Shown here piece by piece: positions 26,264 through 36,380 of a DNA stretch of 64,000 nucleotides. How positions within the stretch are numbered: the first letter of the stretch is position 1; each line of letters begins with the position of its first letter. Source of the DNA: Gluconacetobacter tumulicola. GTDB lineage: Bacteria > Pseudomonadota > Alphaproteobacteria > Acetobacterales > Acetobacteraceae. The notes below the pieces were generated by a model. The model had not been told where the DNA came from. It saw only the letters and a program-made list of their open reading frames with translations, and did not search any database. A program made the position numbers and the translations under genes. The stretch covers positions 1 through 64,000 of the forward strand of contig NZ_JABEQL010000016.1 of NCBI RefSeq assembly GCF_014174215.1, in the 5' to 3' direction.

Positions 26264-26443
26264 ATGGGCGAACTCAAGGACAAGATCAAAGGCCACGCCG
26301 ACAAGATGGTCGGCGAGATCAAGCGCAATGTCGGCAAGGTGACCAGGAATCCCAATCTGGAAGCCGAAGGCGAGGCGCAGAAGATGAAAGGCTCCGCCGA
26401 GAAGGCGAAAGGTGCCGTAAAGGGCACGATCAACAAATTCTGA
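26264..26443 (+). CDS. CsbD-family stress protein
   Basis: 59-residue highly charged helical protein: MGELKDKIKGHADKMVGEIK, then AEGEAQKMKGSAEKAKGAVK. This Lys/Glu/Gly pattern with a KxxG repeat is the CsbD (UPF0337) family, small general-stress proteins of unknown activity. AGGAG precedes the ATG by eight bases. It may be expressed with the glycine-rich lipoprotein upstream. Confidence 0.9.
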   Translation: MGELKDKIKGHADKMVGEIKRNVGKVTRNPNLEAEGEAQKMKGSAEKAKGAVKGTINKF

Positions 26444-26473
26444 TCACCAGACGCACAAGATCGGCGGGGCCTG

Positions 26474-26935
26474 TCACAATGGCAGGTCCCGCCGGTCGCA
26501 GATCGCCTCCATCGCCATGTAGGACGTGACGGTATCCAGTTCGACCCGCGCGATCAGCGCGCGATAGATGGCATCGAACGCATTCATGTCCGTCGTCACG
26601 ATCTTCAGCATGTAATCGTAATCGCCGGCGATCCGGTAGAAATCGATCACATTGGGCACCGACACCACCGCCTCGCGAAAGCGGTCCAGCCAGTCCCGGG
26701 AATGGTGGCGGGTGCGCACCATCACAAACACCGTCAGCCCCAGCCCCACGGAATCGGGATCGAGCAGCACCGTCTGCTGACGGATCAATCCGCGCTCCCG
26801 CAGCGCATGCAGCCGCCGCCAGCAGGCATTCTGCGACAGCCCGATCCGCTCGGCCAGCTCCCGCTGCGACACGCCGGCATCGCGTTGCAGCGCCTGCAGC
26901 AATGCCCGATCAAAATGATCCAGTTTTTCGCCCAT
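26474..26935 (-). CDS. Lrp/AsnC-family transcription regulator
   Basis: 153 residues. N-terminal helix-turn-helix (FDRALLQALQRDAGVSQRELAERIGLSQNACWRRL) and C-terminal ligand-binding RAM domain (IDFYRIAGDYDYMLKIVT). Such proteins sense amino acids. It is divergent from the class V aminotransferase-like gene, 104 bases apart, so that gene is the likely target, with an amino acid as effector. Confidence 0.93.
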   Translation of the reverse strand: MGEKLDHFDRALLQALQRDAGVSQRELAERIGLSQNACWRRLHALRERGLIRQQTVLLDPDSVGLGLTVFVMVRTRHHSRDWLDRFREAVVSVPNVIDFYRIAGDYDYMLKIVTTDMNAFDAIYRALIARVELDTVTSYMAMEAICDRRDLPL

Positions 26936-27039
26936 TCCCGATCATATGACCCAATTTCGGCCGTTTCAATCGAGAGAATGATAAAGTTCTTCTACCGAAT
27001 CCCGTCTATTTTTTTGCCATCCATTGACGGAGGCGAACG

Positions 27040-28542
27040 GTGCGCGACGGGCAGGATCTCTTCACGGATTTCACGATGTCCCTGCAGGCGGGCGGGCTGG
27101 ACGGTCTCCGCGCCGGGCTGATCGGCGAAGGCGCCCCCGTCCCCGGCCCCTTCGGCGTGCAGAAGCTCATCTATGCCGACTACGTCGCCTCGGGCCGGGC
27201 CCTGCGCCAGGTCGAGGACTTCATGATGAATCATGTCCTGCCCTGGTACGCCAACAGCCATACCGAGGCCTCGTTCTGCGGCCGGCATGTCAGCCGCCTG
27301 CGCCATGCCGCACGCGCCGCCATCGCCCGCCTGTGCTGCGCCGGGGAAGGATTTTCGACCATCTTCACCGGCTCGGGCGCCACGGCGGGGCTGAACCGGC
27401 TGGTGTCCCTGCTCGGCGTGCCGCAAGCCGCGCGCAGCGGCGCCACCCCCATCGTCTTCATCGGCCCCTACGAACATCATTCCAACATCCTGCCCTGGCG
27501 CGAAAGCGGCGCCGAGATCGTCGAAATCGGCGAGGCCGCCGAGGGCGGACCGGACCTGGCGCATCTGGCGGCCTCCCTGAGGGCCGCCGACCCGTCACGC
27601 CTGAAGATCGGCGCCTTCTCGGCCGCATCCAACGTCACCGGCATCGTCACCGATACCGATGCCGTCACGGCGCTGCTGAAGGCCCATGGCGCCCTTGCCG
27701 TCTGGGATTATGCCGGCGGCGGCCCATACCTGCCGATCGACATGAAGCCCGGCACAGAATGGGAAAAGGACGCCATCGTGGTCTCGCCGCACAAATTCGT
27801 CGGCGGCCCAGGCGCCTCGGGCATCACGATCGTCCGCGATGCCGCCGTCACGCTGCACCGCCCGGTCGTCACCGGCGGCGGCACGGTGCGCTTCGTCTCC
27901 CCCTGGGGCCATGATTATGCCAACGGCATCGCAACGCGCGAGGAAGCCGGCACCCCCAACGTGACCGGCGACATCCGCGCCGCCCTCGCCTTCCTGGTCA
28001 AGGACGCGATCGGGCAGGATGTCATGAATGCCCGCCACGACACGCTGTACCGCGCGGCGCGGGCCGTCTGGGACCACAACCCCAATCTCGTGATCCTGGG
28101 CAACCCGCGCGCCACACGGCGGCTGCCGATCTTCTCGATGCAGGTCCACGACCGGCAGCGCGGCGGCATGCTCCACCAGCAGCTCTTCACCCGCATGCTG
28201 TCCGACTGCTACGGCATCCAGGCGCGCGGCGGCTGCGCCTGTGCCGGCCCCTACGCCCACCGGCTGCTCGGCATCGACCGCACGGAATCCGACACGTTGC
28301 GCGCCGCGATCCTCTCGGGTGAGGAAATGCGCAAGCCCGGCTGGACGCGCCTGAATTTCAGCGTGCTGATGGATGACGCAAAAGCGGCACGGATTATCGC
28401 CGCCGTGGACGAACTGGCCCGCGCGCCGTATCCGACGGCAGATTTTTACAAGGCGGACCCTGCCACCGCACGGTTTCGTGCGGTGGCAGAAGAGTCTTCT
28501 TTTTCTGAAGAAAAAGAAGCAAAAAGACTTTTATCCGTTTAA
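27040..28542 (+). CDS. Class V aminotransferase / cysteine desulfurase-like PLP enzyme
   Basis: 500 residues. PLP-enzyme landmarks of the NifS/Csd family: TGSGATAGLNRL, EHHSNILPWRESGAE, AVWDYAGGGPY, Lys in VVSPHKFVGGPGASG, and the Cys-containing loop RGGCACAGPY. It is longer than usual desulfurases (about 400) and differs in detail, so cysteine or a related amino acid is only a possible substrate. Start is GTG 27040 with GGAGGC upstream. Divergent from an Lrp regulator. Odd: the last 16 residues (from Glu-Ser-Ser to Val) are encoded by an A/T-rich intergenic repeat, and a terminator-like hairpin lies in codons just before it, so the natural stop seems to have been lost. Confidence 0.85.
   Translation: MRDGQDLFTDFTMSLQAGGLDGLRAGLIGEGAPVPGPFGVQKLIYADYVASGRALRQVEDFMMNHVLPWYANSHTEASFCGRHVSRLRHAARAAIARLCCAGEGFSTIFTGSGATAGLNRLVSLLGVPQAARSGATPIVFIGPYEHHSNILPWRESGAEIVEIGEAAEGGPDLAHLAASLRAADPSRLKIGAFSAASNVTGIVTDTDAVTALLKAHGALAVWDYAGGGPYLPIDMKPGTEWEKDAIVVSPHKFVGGPGASGITIVRDAAVTLHRPVVTGGGTVRFVSPWGHDYANGIATREEAGTPNVTGDIRAALAFLVKDAIGQDVMNARHDTLYRAARAVWDHNPNLVILGNPRATRRLPIFSMQVHDRQRGGMLHQQLFTRMLSDCYGIQARGGCACAGPYAHRLLGIDRTESDTLRAAILSGEEMRKPGWTRLNFSVLMDDAKAARIIAAVDELARAPYPTADFYKADPATARFRAVAEESSFSEEKEAKRLLSV
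28461..28488 (+). terminator. Strong hairpin inside the 3' end of the class V aminotransferase gene
   Basis: Perfect 12-bp stem, TGCCACCGCACG and its complement, with a 4-base loop. It lies in the last 30 codons and is followed by the A/T-rich repeat. The layout is that of a terminator now within the reading frame. Confidence 0.55.
28492..28540. repeat. A/T-rich dyad repeat at a gene end, copy 2
   Basis: Second copy of the 49-base element at 2471-2519, 48 of 49 bases identical. Here it is translated as the C terminus of the aminotransferase-like protein, ending in the stop at 28540-28542. Base composition differs sharply from the flanking genes. Confidence 0.75.
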
Positions 28543-28586
28543 GGCTTTACGAAGCCCGCAGGACAGAACTCAAAAGATCAAAAGTT

Positions 28587-28617
28587 TTTCTGTTCTTTTT
28601 TCAAAAAAGAACAGAAA
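28587..28617. terminator. Bidirectional terminator between convergent genes
   Basis: A 15-base inverted repeat, TTTCTGTTCTTTTTT and its complement separated by one base, three bases past the thiC stop. A and T runs on both sides let it work for thiC (minus) and the aminotransferase-like gene (plus). Confidence 0.75.
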
Positions 28618-28619
28618 CC

Positions 28620-30521
<1,902 letters not shown>

Positions 30522-30583
30522 TCATGGAGGGGGCGCGCCGGCGCGAAATGTCATGACGGACGGCGCATCACGGCGCCGCACTC

Positions 30584-30682
30584 AATTCCCATCCCTTCGC
30601 CGGCATGACCCGGATCAGGTTCGACGGGTCAGGGGGAAAACACCCCTCTCTCAGCCGCTCGCATGCGACTCCCCGGAGAACG
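30584..30682 (-). promoter_or_regulatory. TPP riboswitch (THI element) controlling thiC
   Basis: Read on the minus strand, the conserved THI-box segments appear in order: GGCTGAGAGAGGGGTG, GACCC near ACCTGATCCGGGTCATG, then CCGGCGAAGGGATGGGAA. It ends about 78 bases before the thiC ATG. Thiamine pyrophosphate binding would reduce thiC expression. Edges approximate. Confidence 0.93.
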
Positions 30683-30779
30683 GGGCGATCTTAGTCCCGG
30701 CCCGAGGGATGGGGTCAAGAGCAACCGGCATGCGCCGATGGCGCCACGCGTCACATTCTCGCGCGGCGCCACCGTCCAT

Positions 30780-32399
30780 TCATACCGCGCGGGGGCGGAT
30801 CGCGGCCTGCCGCACCTCGGGCGCACAACCGTCACGGAAGGTCTCGAAATTCTTCTCGAACCGCTCCGCGAGGTCCGCGGCCGCGCGCGCATAGGCCGCC
30901 GGGTCGGCCCAGGTCGAGGCCGGGTCCAGCAGGCTGTCCGGCACACCGGGCACATGGGTCGGGATCGACAGGCCGAAATGCTCCTCGACCCGGAAGGGCA
31001 CGTCGTCCAGCCGTCCGTCCAGCGCGGCATTGACCAGCGCACGCGTCTGGGCCAGCGCGATCCGCCGGCCGGTCCCGTACGGCCCGCCGGTCCAGCCGGT
31101 ATTCACCAGCCAGCACGTCACCGGCGTGCGCGCCAGGCTGGCCGCCAGCCGTTCGCCATACAGTTCGGGCGGGCGCGGCAGGAACGGCGCGCCGAAACAG
31201 GCGCTGAAGGTCGCCTGCGGCTCCTTCCCCAGCCCTTTCTCGGTCCCGGCGATCCGCGCCGTATAACCCGAGAGGAAATGATACACCGCCTGCGCCGGGG
31301 TCAGCCGCGCAATGGGGGGCAGCACGCCGAACGCATCGGCCGTCAGCATCACCACATGGCGCGGCACCCCGCCCCGGCCGTCCGGACTGGCATTGGCCAC
31401 GAAATCGATCGGGTAGCAGGCGCGCGTGTTCTCCGTCAGCCCGCCATGCATGAAGTCCGGCACGCCGTCGCGATCGGCCACCACATTCTCCAGCACGGTG
31501 CCGAACCGGTGCGATGCATCCCAGATCTCCGGCTCGGCCTCGCGCTTCAGGCCGATCACCTTGGCGTAGCAGCCCCCCTCGACATTGAACACGCCATCCT
31601 TCGACCAGCCATGCTCGTCATCGCCGATCAGCCGGCGCGCGGCATCGGAAGACAGCGTGGTCTTGCCGGTGCCCGACAGGCCGAAGAACAGGGCCACATC
31701 GCCGCCAGGCCCGATATTGGCCGAGCAATGCATGGGCATGACATCCTGCTCCGGCAGCAGCCAGTTCATGACCGTGAAGATGGATTTCTTGATCTCGCCG
31801 GCATACTGGGTGCCGGCAATCACCACCAGCCGCTGCTCCAGCGACAGGATCACGCCCGTGCCGCTGCGCACCCCATGCCGCGCCGGGTCGAGTTCGAGGT
31901 CCGGCGCATGCAGGATCACGAAATCCGGCTCGAACCCCGGCAGGTCGGACGAAGGCGGCCGGATGAACATGTTGCGCGCGAACAGCGCATGCCATGCATG
32001 GGTCGTCACCAGGCGGACGCGGATGCGATGGGCCGGGTCGGCACCCGCATACAGATCCTGGGTAAACAGTTCCTGCCCGGCCAGATAGCCGCGCACATGG
32101 TCGCAGACCCGCAGGAACGAATCCGCCGGCAGCGCCGCGTTGATCGCCCCCCACCAGACGCCGTCGCGGGTCGAGGGTTCGTCGACGATGAACTTGTCCT
32201 GTACCGAACGGCCGGTATGCAGGCCGGTGCGCACCATCAGCGCCCCGCCGGAAGACAAGGCGCCCTCTTCCCGGCGAATCGCACGCCCGATCAGCTCGGG
32301 CGCATGGAGATTGGCATGCACGGCCCCGACATGATTCAGGCCGGTGCCCCTTATCGCGTGTTCTGAACCCGCAGGCCGGAATATATTATTGTTGTTCAT
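30780..32399 (-). CDS. pckA: Phosphoenolpyruvate carboxykinase (ATP)
   Basis: 539 residues. Catalyses oxaloacetate plus ATP to phosphoenolpyruvate, the entry to gluconeogenesis. P loop GLSGTGKTTLS, the RTGLHTGRSVQDKFIV block, GDDEHGWS metal site, FNVEGGCYAKVIGL and TENTRACYPI are all intact, and length is normal. A 302-base gap with repeated TCACAAATTCGT separates it from a divergent sugar transporter. Confidence 0.96.
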   Translation of the reverse strand: MNNNNIFRPAGSEHAIRGTGLNHVGAVHANLHAPELIGRAIRREEGALSSGGALMVRTGLHTGRSVQDKFIVDEPSTRDGVWWGAINAALPADSFLRVCDHVRGYLAGQELFTQDLYAGADPAHRIRVRLVTTHAWHALFARNMFIRPPSSDLPGFEPDFVILHAPDLELDPARHGVRSGTGVILSLEQRLVVIAGTQYAGEIKKSIFTVMNWLLPEQDVMPMHCSANIGPGGDVALFFGLSGTGKTTLSSDAARRLIGDDEHGWSKDGVFNVEGGCYAKVIGLKREAEPEIWDASHRFGTVLENVVADRDGVPDFMHGGLTENTRACYPIDFVANASPDGRGGVPRHVVMLTADAFGVLPPIARLTPAQAVYHFLSGYTARIAGTEKGLGKEPQATFSACFGAPFLPRPPELYGERLAASLARTPVTCWLVNTGWTGGPYGTGRRIALAQTRALVNAALDGRLDDVPFRVEEHFGLSIPTHVPGVPDSLLDPASTWADPAAYARAAADLAERFEKNFETFRDGCAPEVRQAAIRPRAV

Positions 32400-32504
32400 T
32401 CTTTTTCCGTTTCCCGATCATTGTTTCCCCCGATGTGTCGTCTGGGGATGGCGAGTGTGACCCGATCAGCGTGGCAACCTCCTGATCGATGTCCCCTCGC
32501 CCTG

Positions 32505-32625
32505 TCACAAATTCGTGATCGCATTTTCCAGTATTGTCCTGCCTCTCCTTTTGCCCTCTCCCTGACTGCGCATCCCCTTGTCGGAAAGTTTCTTGAAAGA
32601 CGATAGAAAACCATCACAAATTCGT
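32505..32625. promoter_or_regulatory. Two copies of TCACAAATTCGT in the pckA/transporter divergent region
   Basis: TCACAAATTCGT at 32505-32516 recurs at 32614-32625. The first copy extends to the dyad TCAC-N6-GTGA. The gap 32400-32701 otherwise shows no gene. The copies lie in the shared promoter region of a gluconeogenic enzyme and a sugar importer, so a common carbon-status regulator is plausible but unidentified. Confidence 0.45.
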
Positions 32626-32701
32626 CCGAAACCGCCGTCTTTTTGTACCGGACACCCTACTTTGCTTTGATTTTTTCCGAATCAGTTCATAAAATAATTA
32701 A

Positions 32702-34090
32702 ATGAGTGATATAGAAAATTCGCAGGCCAAGCTGCTCATCGATGTCATCGCGGGCATTTCCGCCGCCGGCGGGCTGCTGTTCGGGTATGACACCGGCATC
32801 ATCTCCGCGGCCCTGCTGCAGATCACCCCGCAATTCCATCTGGATATCGGCGGCCAGCAGATCGTCACCTCGGCCATCATCGCCGGGGCGCTGGTGGGCT
32901 GCCTGGGGGCTGCGCCCCTGTCCGACCGCGGCGGCCGGCGGCGCACCGTCATGGTTGCCGCCGCAATCTTCATCCTCGGTACGCTCGTCGCCTCACTGGC
33001 CAACGGTACCTGGATGCTGACCGCGGCACGCTTCGTGCTGGGACTGGCGGTGGGCGCGGCATCGCAGATCGTGCCGCTCTACATCTCCGAGCTGGCCCCG
33101 GCCCACCGGCGCGGGCGCCTGGTCGGCCTCTTTCAGCTCGCGGTGGTCTGCGGGCTCCTGGTCTCGTTCGTCACCGGCTACCTGCTCCGGCATGAAAGCT
33201 GGCGGCTCATGTTCGGGCTGGGGATCATTCCCGCCGTGATCCTGCTGCTGGGCATGGCCTTCCTGCCCAACAGTCCGCGCTGGCTGGCCATGCAGGGCGA
33301 TTTCGAGGGCGCGCGGACCGTCCTGCGCCGGGTGCGCGAAAGCCACCACACGGCAGAGGAAGAACTGCAAAGCATCATCGACGCGCACGACCGGCAGGAT
33401 CCCTGGTCGGAACTGGCCCGCCCATGGGTTCGCCCCGCCCTGGTGGCCGCGATCGGCGTTGCCCTGCTCTGTCAGCTCAGCGGCATCAATGCCGTCCTCT
33501 ATTACGCCCCTACCATCTTCTCCGGCGCCGGGTTCGGCCAGGGCTCGGCCCTCCTCACCTCGGTCGCGGTCGGGATCGCGATCATCGTCGCGACATTGTT
33601 CGGCAACTGGGCGGTCGAGGCGATCGGCCGGCGTGCCCTGCTGCTGTGGTTCCTGCCGGGGGCCAGCCTGTGCCTGCTGGTACTGGCCGAGCTGTTCCAC
33701 ATGCAGGCGTCGGGGGGCACGTCGCATCCCTGGCTGATGGTGACGTCGCTCCTGGGCTATGCGGTGCTGAATGTCGGCAGCCTGTCGGTCACCATCTGGA
33801 TCATCGGGGCCGAGGTCTTTCCGCTCTCGGTGCGCGGCAAGGGCATGGGCCTGGTGGCGGCGGCGCATTGGGGGGCCGACCTGCTGATCTCGATGACGAC
33901 CCTGTCGATGGTCAAGGGGTTCGGCGCCGGCGGCACCTTCCTGCTGTTCGGGCTGATCAACGCCCTGGCCTACCTGTTCGTGCTGCGCTTCGTCCCCGAA
34001 ACGCGCGGCCTGTCGCTGGAGGAGATCGAGGCCCGGCTGCGTGCCGGCACCTTCCTGCGCACGGCGAGCGGCCAACAGTTGGGCCGGTAG
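32702..34090 (+). CDS. MFS sugar:proton symporter
   Basis: 462 residues, 12 helices. Sugar-porter signatures: GGLLFGYDTGIISAAL, SDRGGRR, PNSPRWL, QLSGINAVLYYAP and the closing VPETRGLSLEEIE. These mark the XylE/GalP/Glf group, importing a hexose or pentose with protons. Upstream DNA is A/T-rich without a clear ribosome site. Divergent from pckA. Confidence 0.92.
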   Translation: MSDIENSQAKLLIDVIAGISAAGGLLFGYDTGIISAALLQITPQFHLDIGGQQIVTSAIIAGALVGCLGAAPLSDRGGRRRTVMVAAAIFILGTLVASLANGTWMLTAARFVLGLAVGAASQIVPLYISELAPAHRRGRLVGLFQLAVVCGLLVSFVTGYLLRHESWRLMFGLGIIPAVILLLGMAFLPNSPRWLAMQGDFEGARTVLRRVRESHHTAEEELQSIIDAHDRQDPWSELARPWVRPALVAAIGVALLCQLSGINAVLYYAPTIFSGAGFGQGSALLTSVAVGIAIIVATLFGNWAVEAIGRRALLLWFLPGASLCLLVLAELFHMQASGGTSHPWLMVTSLLGYAVLNVGSLSVTIWIIGAEVFPLSVRGKGMGLVAAAHWGADLLISMTTLSMVKGFGAGGTFLLFGLINALAYLFVLRFVPETRGLSLEEIEARLRAGTFLRTASGQQLGR

Positions 34091-34203
34091 GTAACGCCGA
34101 AGGGGGCTCCAAAAGCCCCTCCAGCCGCACGACCGCTTGTCGGCGGCCGGCCGGGCGACTATGCCGACAGGGTTCGCCCTCCCACGCCGGACGAGGCCCG
34201 CCC

Positions 34204-35349
34204 ATGACCGTCCCCCGCATCGATCCCTTCCATGCCGTCGGGCTCAGCACCCTGGCCCACCAGATGGCGGCGGAAGGGCGCGATATCGTGCATATGGAAT
34301 TCGGCCAGCCCTCGACCGGCGCGCCGAAGGCGGCGATCGCCGAGGCCCACCGCGTCCTGGACAGCGACGCGATGGGCTATTGGGAGAGCGCGCCGCTCAA
34401 GGCGCGCATCGCCCGCCATTACCAGGAAACCTATGGCGCCACCGTCCAGCCCGAACAGATCTGGCTGACCTGCGGGGCCTCGCCGGCCTTCGTCCTGGCG
34501 CTGAACAGCGCCTTCAGGCCCGGCGCGCGGGTCGCGCTGGCCCGGCCGGGCTATGTCGCCTACCGCAACACATTGCGGGCTCTGTATATGGAACCGGTCG
34601 AGATCCCCTGTGGCCCGGCCGAGCGTTTCCAGCTTTCGGCTTCCGCCATCGCGGCACTGGACCCGCCGCCGGACGGCATCATCCTGGCCAGCCCCGCCAA
34701 CCCCACCGGCACGATCCTGTCGGAAGCCGAGATGCAGGCCATCGTCGCTCTCTGCCGCGACCGGGGCATCCGCATCGTCTCCGACGAGATCTATCACGGC
34801 CTCAGCTATGTCGGCCCGGTCCGCTCGGTCCTGCAGGACGAGCCCGAGGCGCTGGTCGTCAACAGCTTCTCGAAATATTTCAGCATGGCCGGCTGGCGGC
34901 TGGGCTGGCTGGTCGCCCCCCCGTCGCTGATCGAGGCGGTGCAGACACGCGTGGGCAACATGTTCCTCACCCCGCCCTCGCTCAGCCAGCATGCCGGACT
35001 GGTCGCCTTCGACTGCCGCGAGGAGCTGGAGGGCCATGTCCGCATGTACCGCCACAATCGCGACCTGCTCCTGGAGCGCCTGCCGGAACTGGGGATCGAG
35101 CGCATCGCACCACCCGACGGCGCCTTCTACATCTATGCCGATATCGGGCATCTGACGAATGACAGCCTGGCCTTCTGCGCCCGGCTGCTGGCCGATACCG
35201 GCGTCGCCACCGCGCCAGGGCTGGATTTCGACCCCGTCGAGGGCAATCGCTTCATGCGCTTCAGCTTCGCGGTCTCGACCGACCGGCTGGAAGAAGCCCT
35301 GCGCCGCATGGTCCCCTGGTTCGCCCGCGCGGGCGGGGCGGGGCGCTGA
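34204..35349 (+). CDS. Class I/II pyridoxal-phosphate aminotransferase
   Basis: 381 residues, aspartate-aminotransferase fold. GQPSTGAP, SPANPTGTILS, SDEIYHGLSY and the PLP-lysine motif NSFSKYFSMAGWRLGWL are present; a C-terminal Arg lies in NRFMRFSF. The amino-acid pair is not determined. ATG 34204 follows GACGAGG. It lies 113 bases after the sugar transporter and is probably an independent gene. Confidence 0.9.
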   Translation: MTVPRIDPFHAVGLSTLAHQMAAEGRDIVHMEFGQPSTGAPKAAIAEAHRVLDSDAMGYWESAPLKARIARHYQETYGATVQPEQIWLTCGASPAFVLALNSAFRPGARVALARPGYVAYRNTLRALYMEPVEIPCGPAERFQLSASAIAALDPPPDGIILASPANPTGTILSEAEMQAIVALCRDRGIRIVSDEIYHGLSYVGPVRSVLQDEPEALVVNSFSKYFSMAGWRLGWLVAPPSLIEAVQTRVGNMFLTPPSLSQHAGLVAFDCREELEGHVRMYRHNRDLLLERLPELGIERIAPPDGAFYIYADIGHLTNDSLAFCARLLADTGVATAPGLDFDPVEGNRFMRFSFAVSTDRLEEALRRMVPWFARAGGAGR

Positions 35350-35410
35350 CCGGCACCTCGCCACGCCCGCAACACCTTGCCAGGATTGTATGACATCCTA
35401 ACATGACGCC

Positions 35411-36367
35411 ATGTTTCGATCCCTGCGCTGGTTGCCGTTTTGCATCCCCCTCGGCCTCGGCGCATGCGCTGATAACGGCTCTTGCACCGTCGCCTCGGTC
35501 GGCGATCTGGACGTCCTGAACGATCGCGGTTCCCCGGTCGTCAAGGCGACCGTCAATGGGCATCCCGTGGCACTCATCGTCGATACCGGTGCCATCGTCA
35601 GCAGCCTATGGCCGCAGCAGGTCGACAAGCTCGACCTGTCTTCCAGCTTCCGGCAGGTCCGCCTGCTCGGTGTCGGCGGCGAAACCATCGGCACGATCGT
35701 CACGGCCCATACGGTCGGCCTGGGCAGTGCGACGGCTTCGGATGTATCCTTCGTCGCCGTCGGCAGGCTGATGGACGGCCGCACCATCAAGGGGCGCCCC
35801 ATTGTCGGGCTTCTCGGCGCCGACTTCCTGTCCAGTTACGATGTCGTCTTCGACCTGCCGAACCATCGGGTCAATCTGTACGATGTCCATGGCTGCAAGG
35901 GCCTCATCCCGCACTGGACCGGCGCCTATTACGAAGTCCCCACCGACCATGACGGCAGGGACCAGACCAAGATCATCGTCCGCGTCAAACTCGATAACCA
36001 TGCCATGGACGCGATTCTCGACAGCGGCGCGTCCAAGACCCTGATTTCCGCGGACGATGCCGCAGAGGCAGGCGTCAGGAAATCCGACCTCGCCAATGAT
36101 CGCAAGGGTATCGGCTTCGGCATCGACGACGAGAAAACAGCCCGGTTCCTGCACAGGTTCGACAGTCTTGAACTCGGCCCCTTCCGCTTCAACCATCCCG
36201 TCCTGATGATCGGCGAGACCGATCACAGCCTTCTGGGGGCGGAATTCCTCCGCCGCCACCGGGTCTGGATTCCCAGGGACCGGACCGAGATCTTCGTTCA
36301 ACCGATCGCCGCCCTCCCACCCTATCAGCCACCGCCACCATCGGCGCCGCCGGCACCGCACGCCTGA
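35411..36367 (+). CDS. Lipoprotein with two retropepsin-like aspartyl protease domains
   Basis: 318 residues. Signal sequence with lipobox LGLGACAD. Two copies of a pepsin-retropepsin half: ALIVDTGAIVSSLW with DTG, and AILDSGASKTLIS with DSG; each is followed by a hydrophobic-Gly segment (GLLGADFL and SLLGAEFL). Two half-domains in one chain could form a complete active site inside one molecule, as in pepsin. The C terminus is a Pro-rich tail. Envelope protease or peptide-binding role inferred; target unknown. Confidence 0.75.
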   Translation: MFRSLRWLPFCIPLGLGACADNGSCTVASVGDLDVLNDRGSPVVKATVNGHPVALIVDTGAIVSSLWPQQVDKLDLSSSFRQVRLLGVGGETIGTIVTAHTVGLGSATASDVSFVAVGRLMDGRTIKGRPIVGLLGADFLSSYDVVFDLPNHRVNLYDVHGCKGLIPHWTGAYYEVPTDHDGRDQTKIIVRVKLDNHAMDAILDSGASKTLISADDAAEAGVRKSDLANDRKGIGFGIDDEKTARFLHRFDSLELGPFRFNHPVLMIGETDHSLLGAEFLRRHRVWIPRDRTEIFVQPIAALPPYQPPPPSAPPAPHA

Positions 36368-36380
36368 CGACAGGCCGGTA

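Noticed and set aside
30720-30779. GGCGCC inverted repeat after pckA as a terminator
   Set aside because: Six-base arms with a long loop and no T run; too weak to list.
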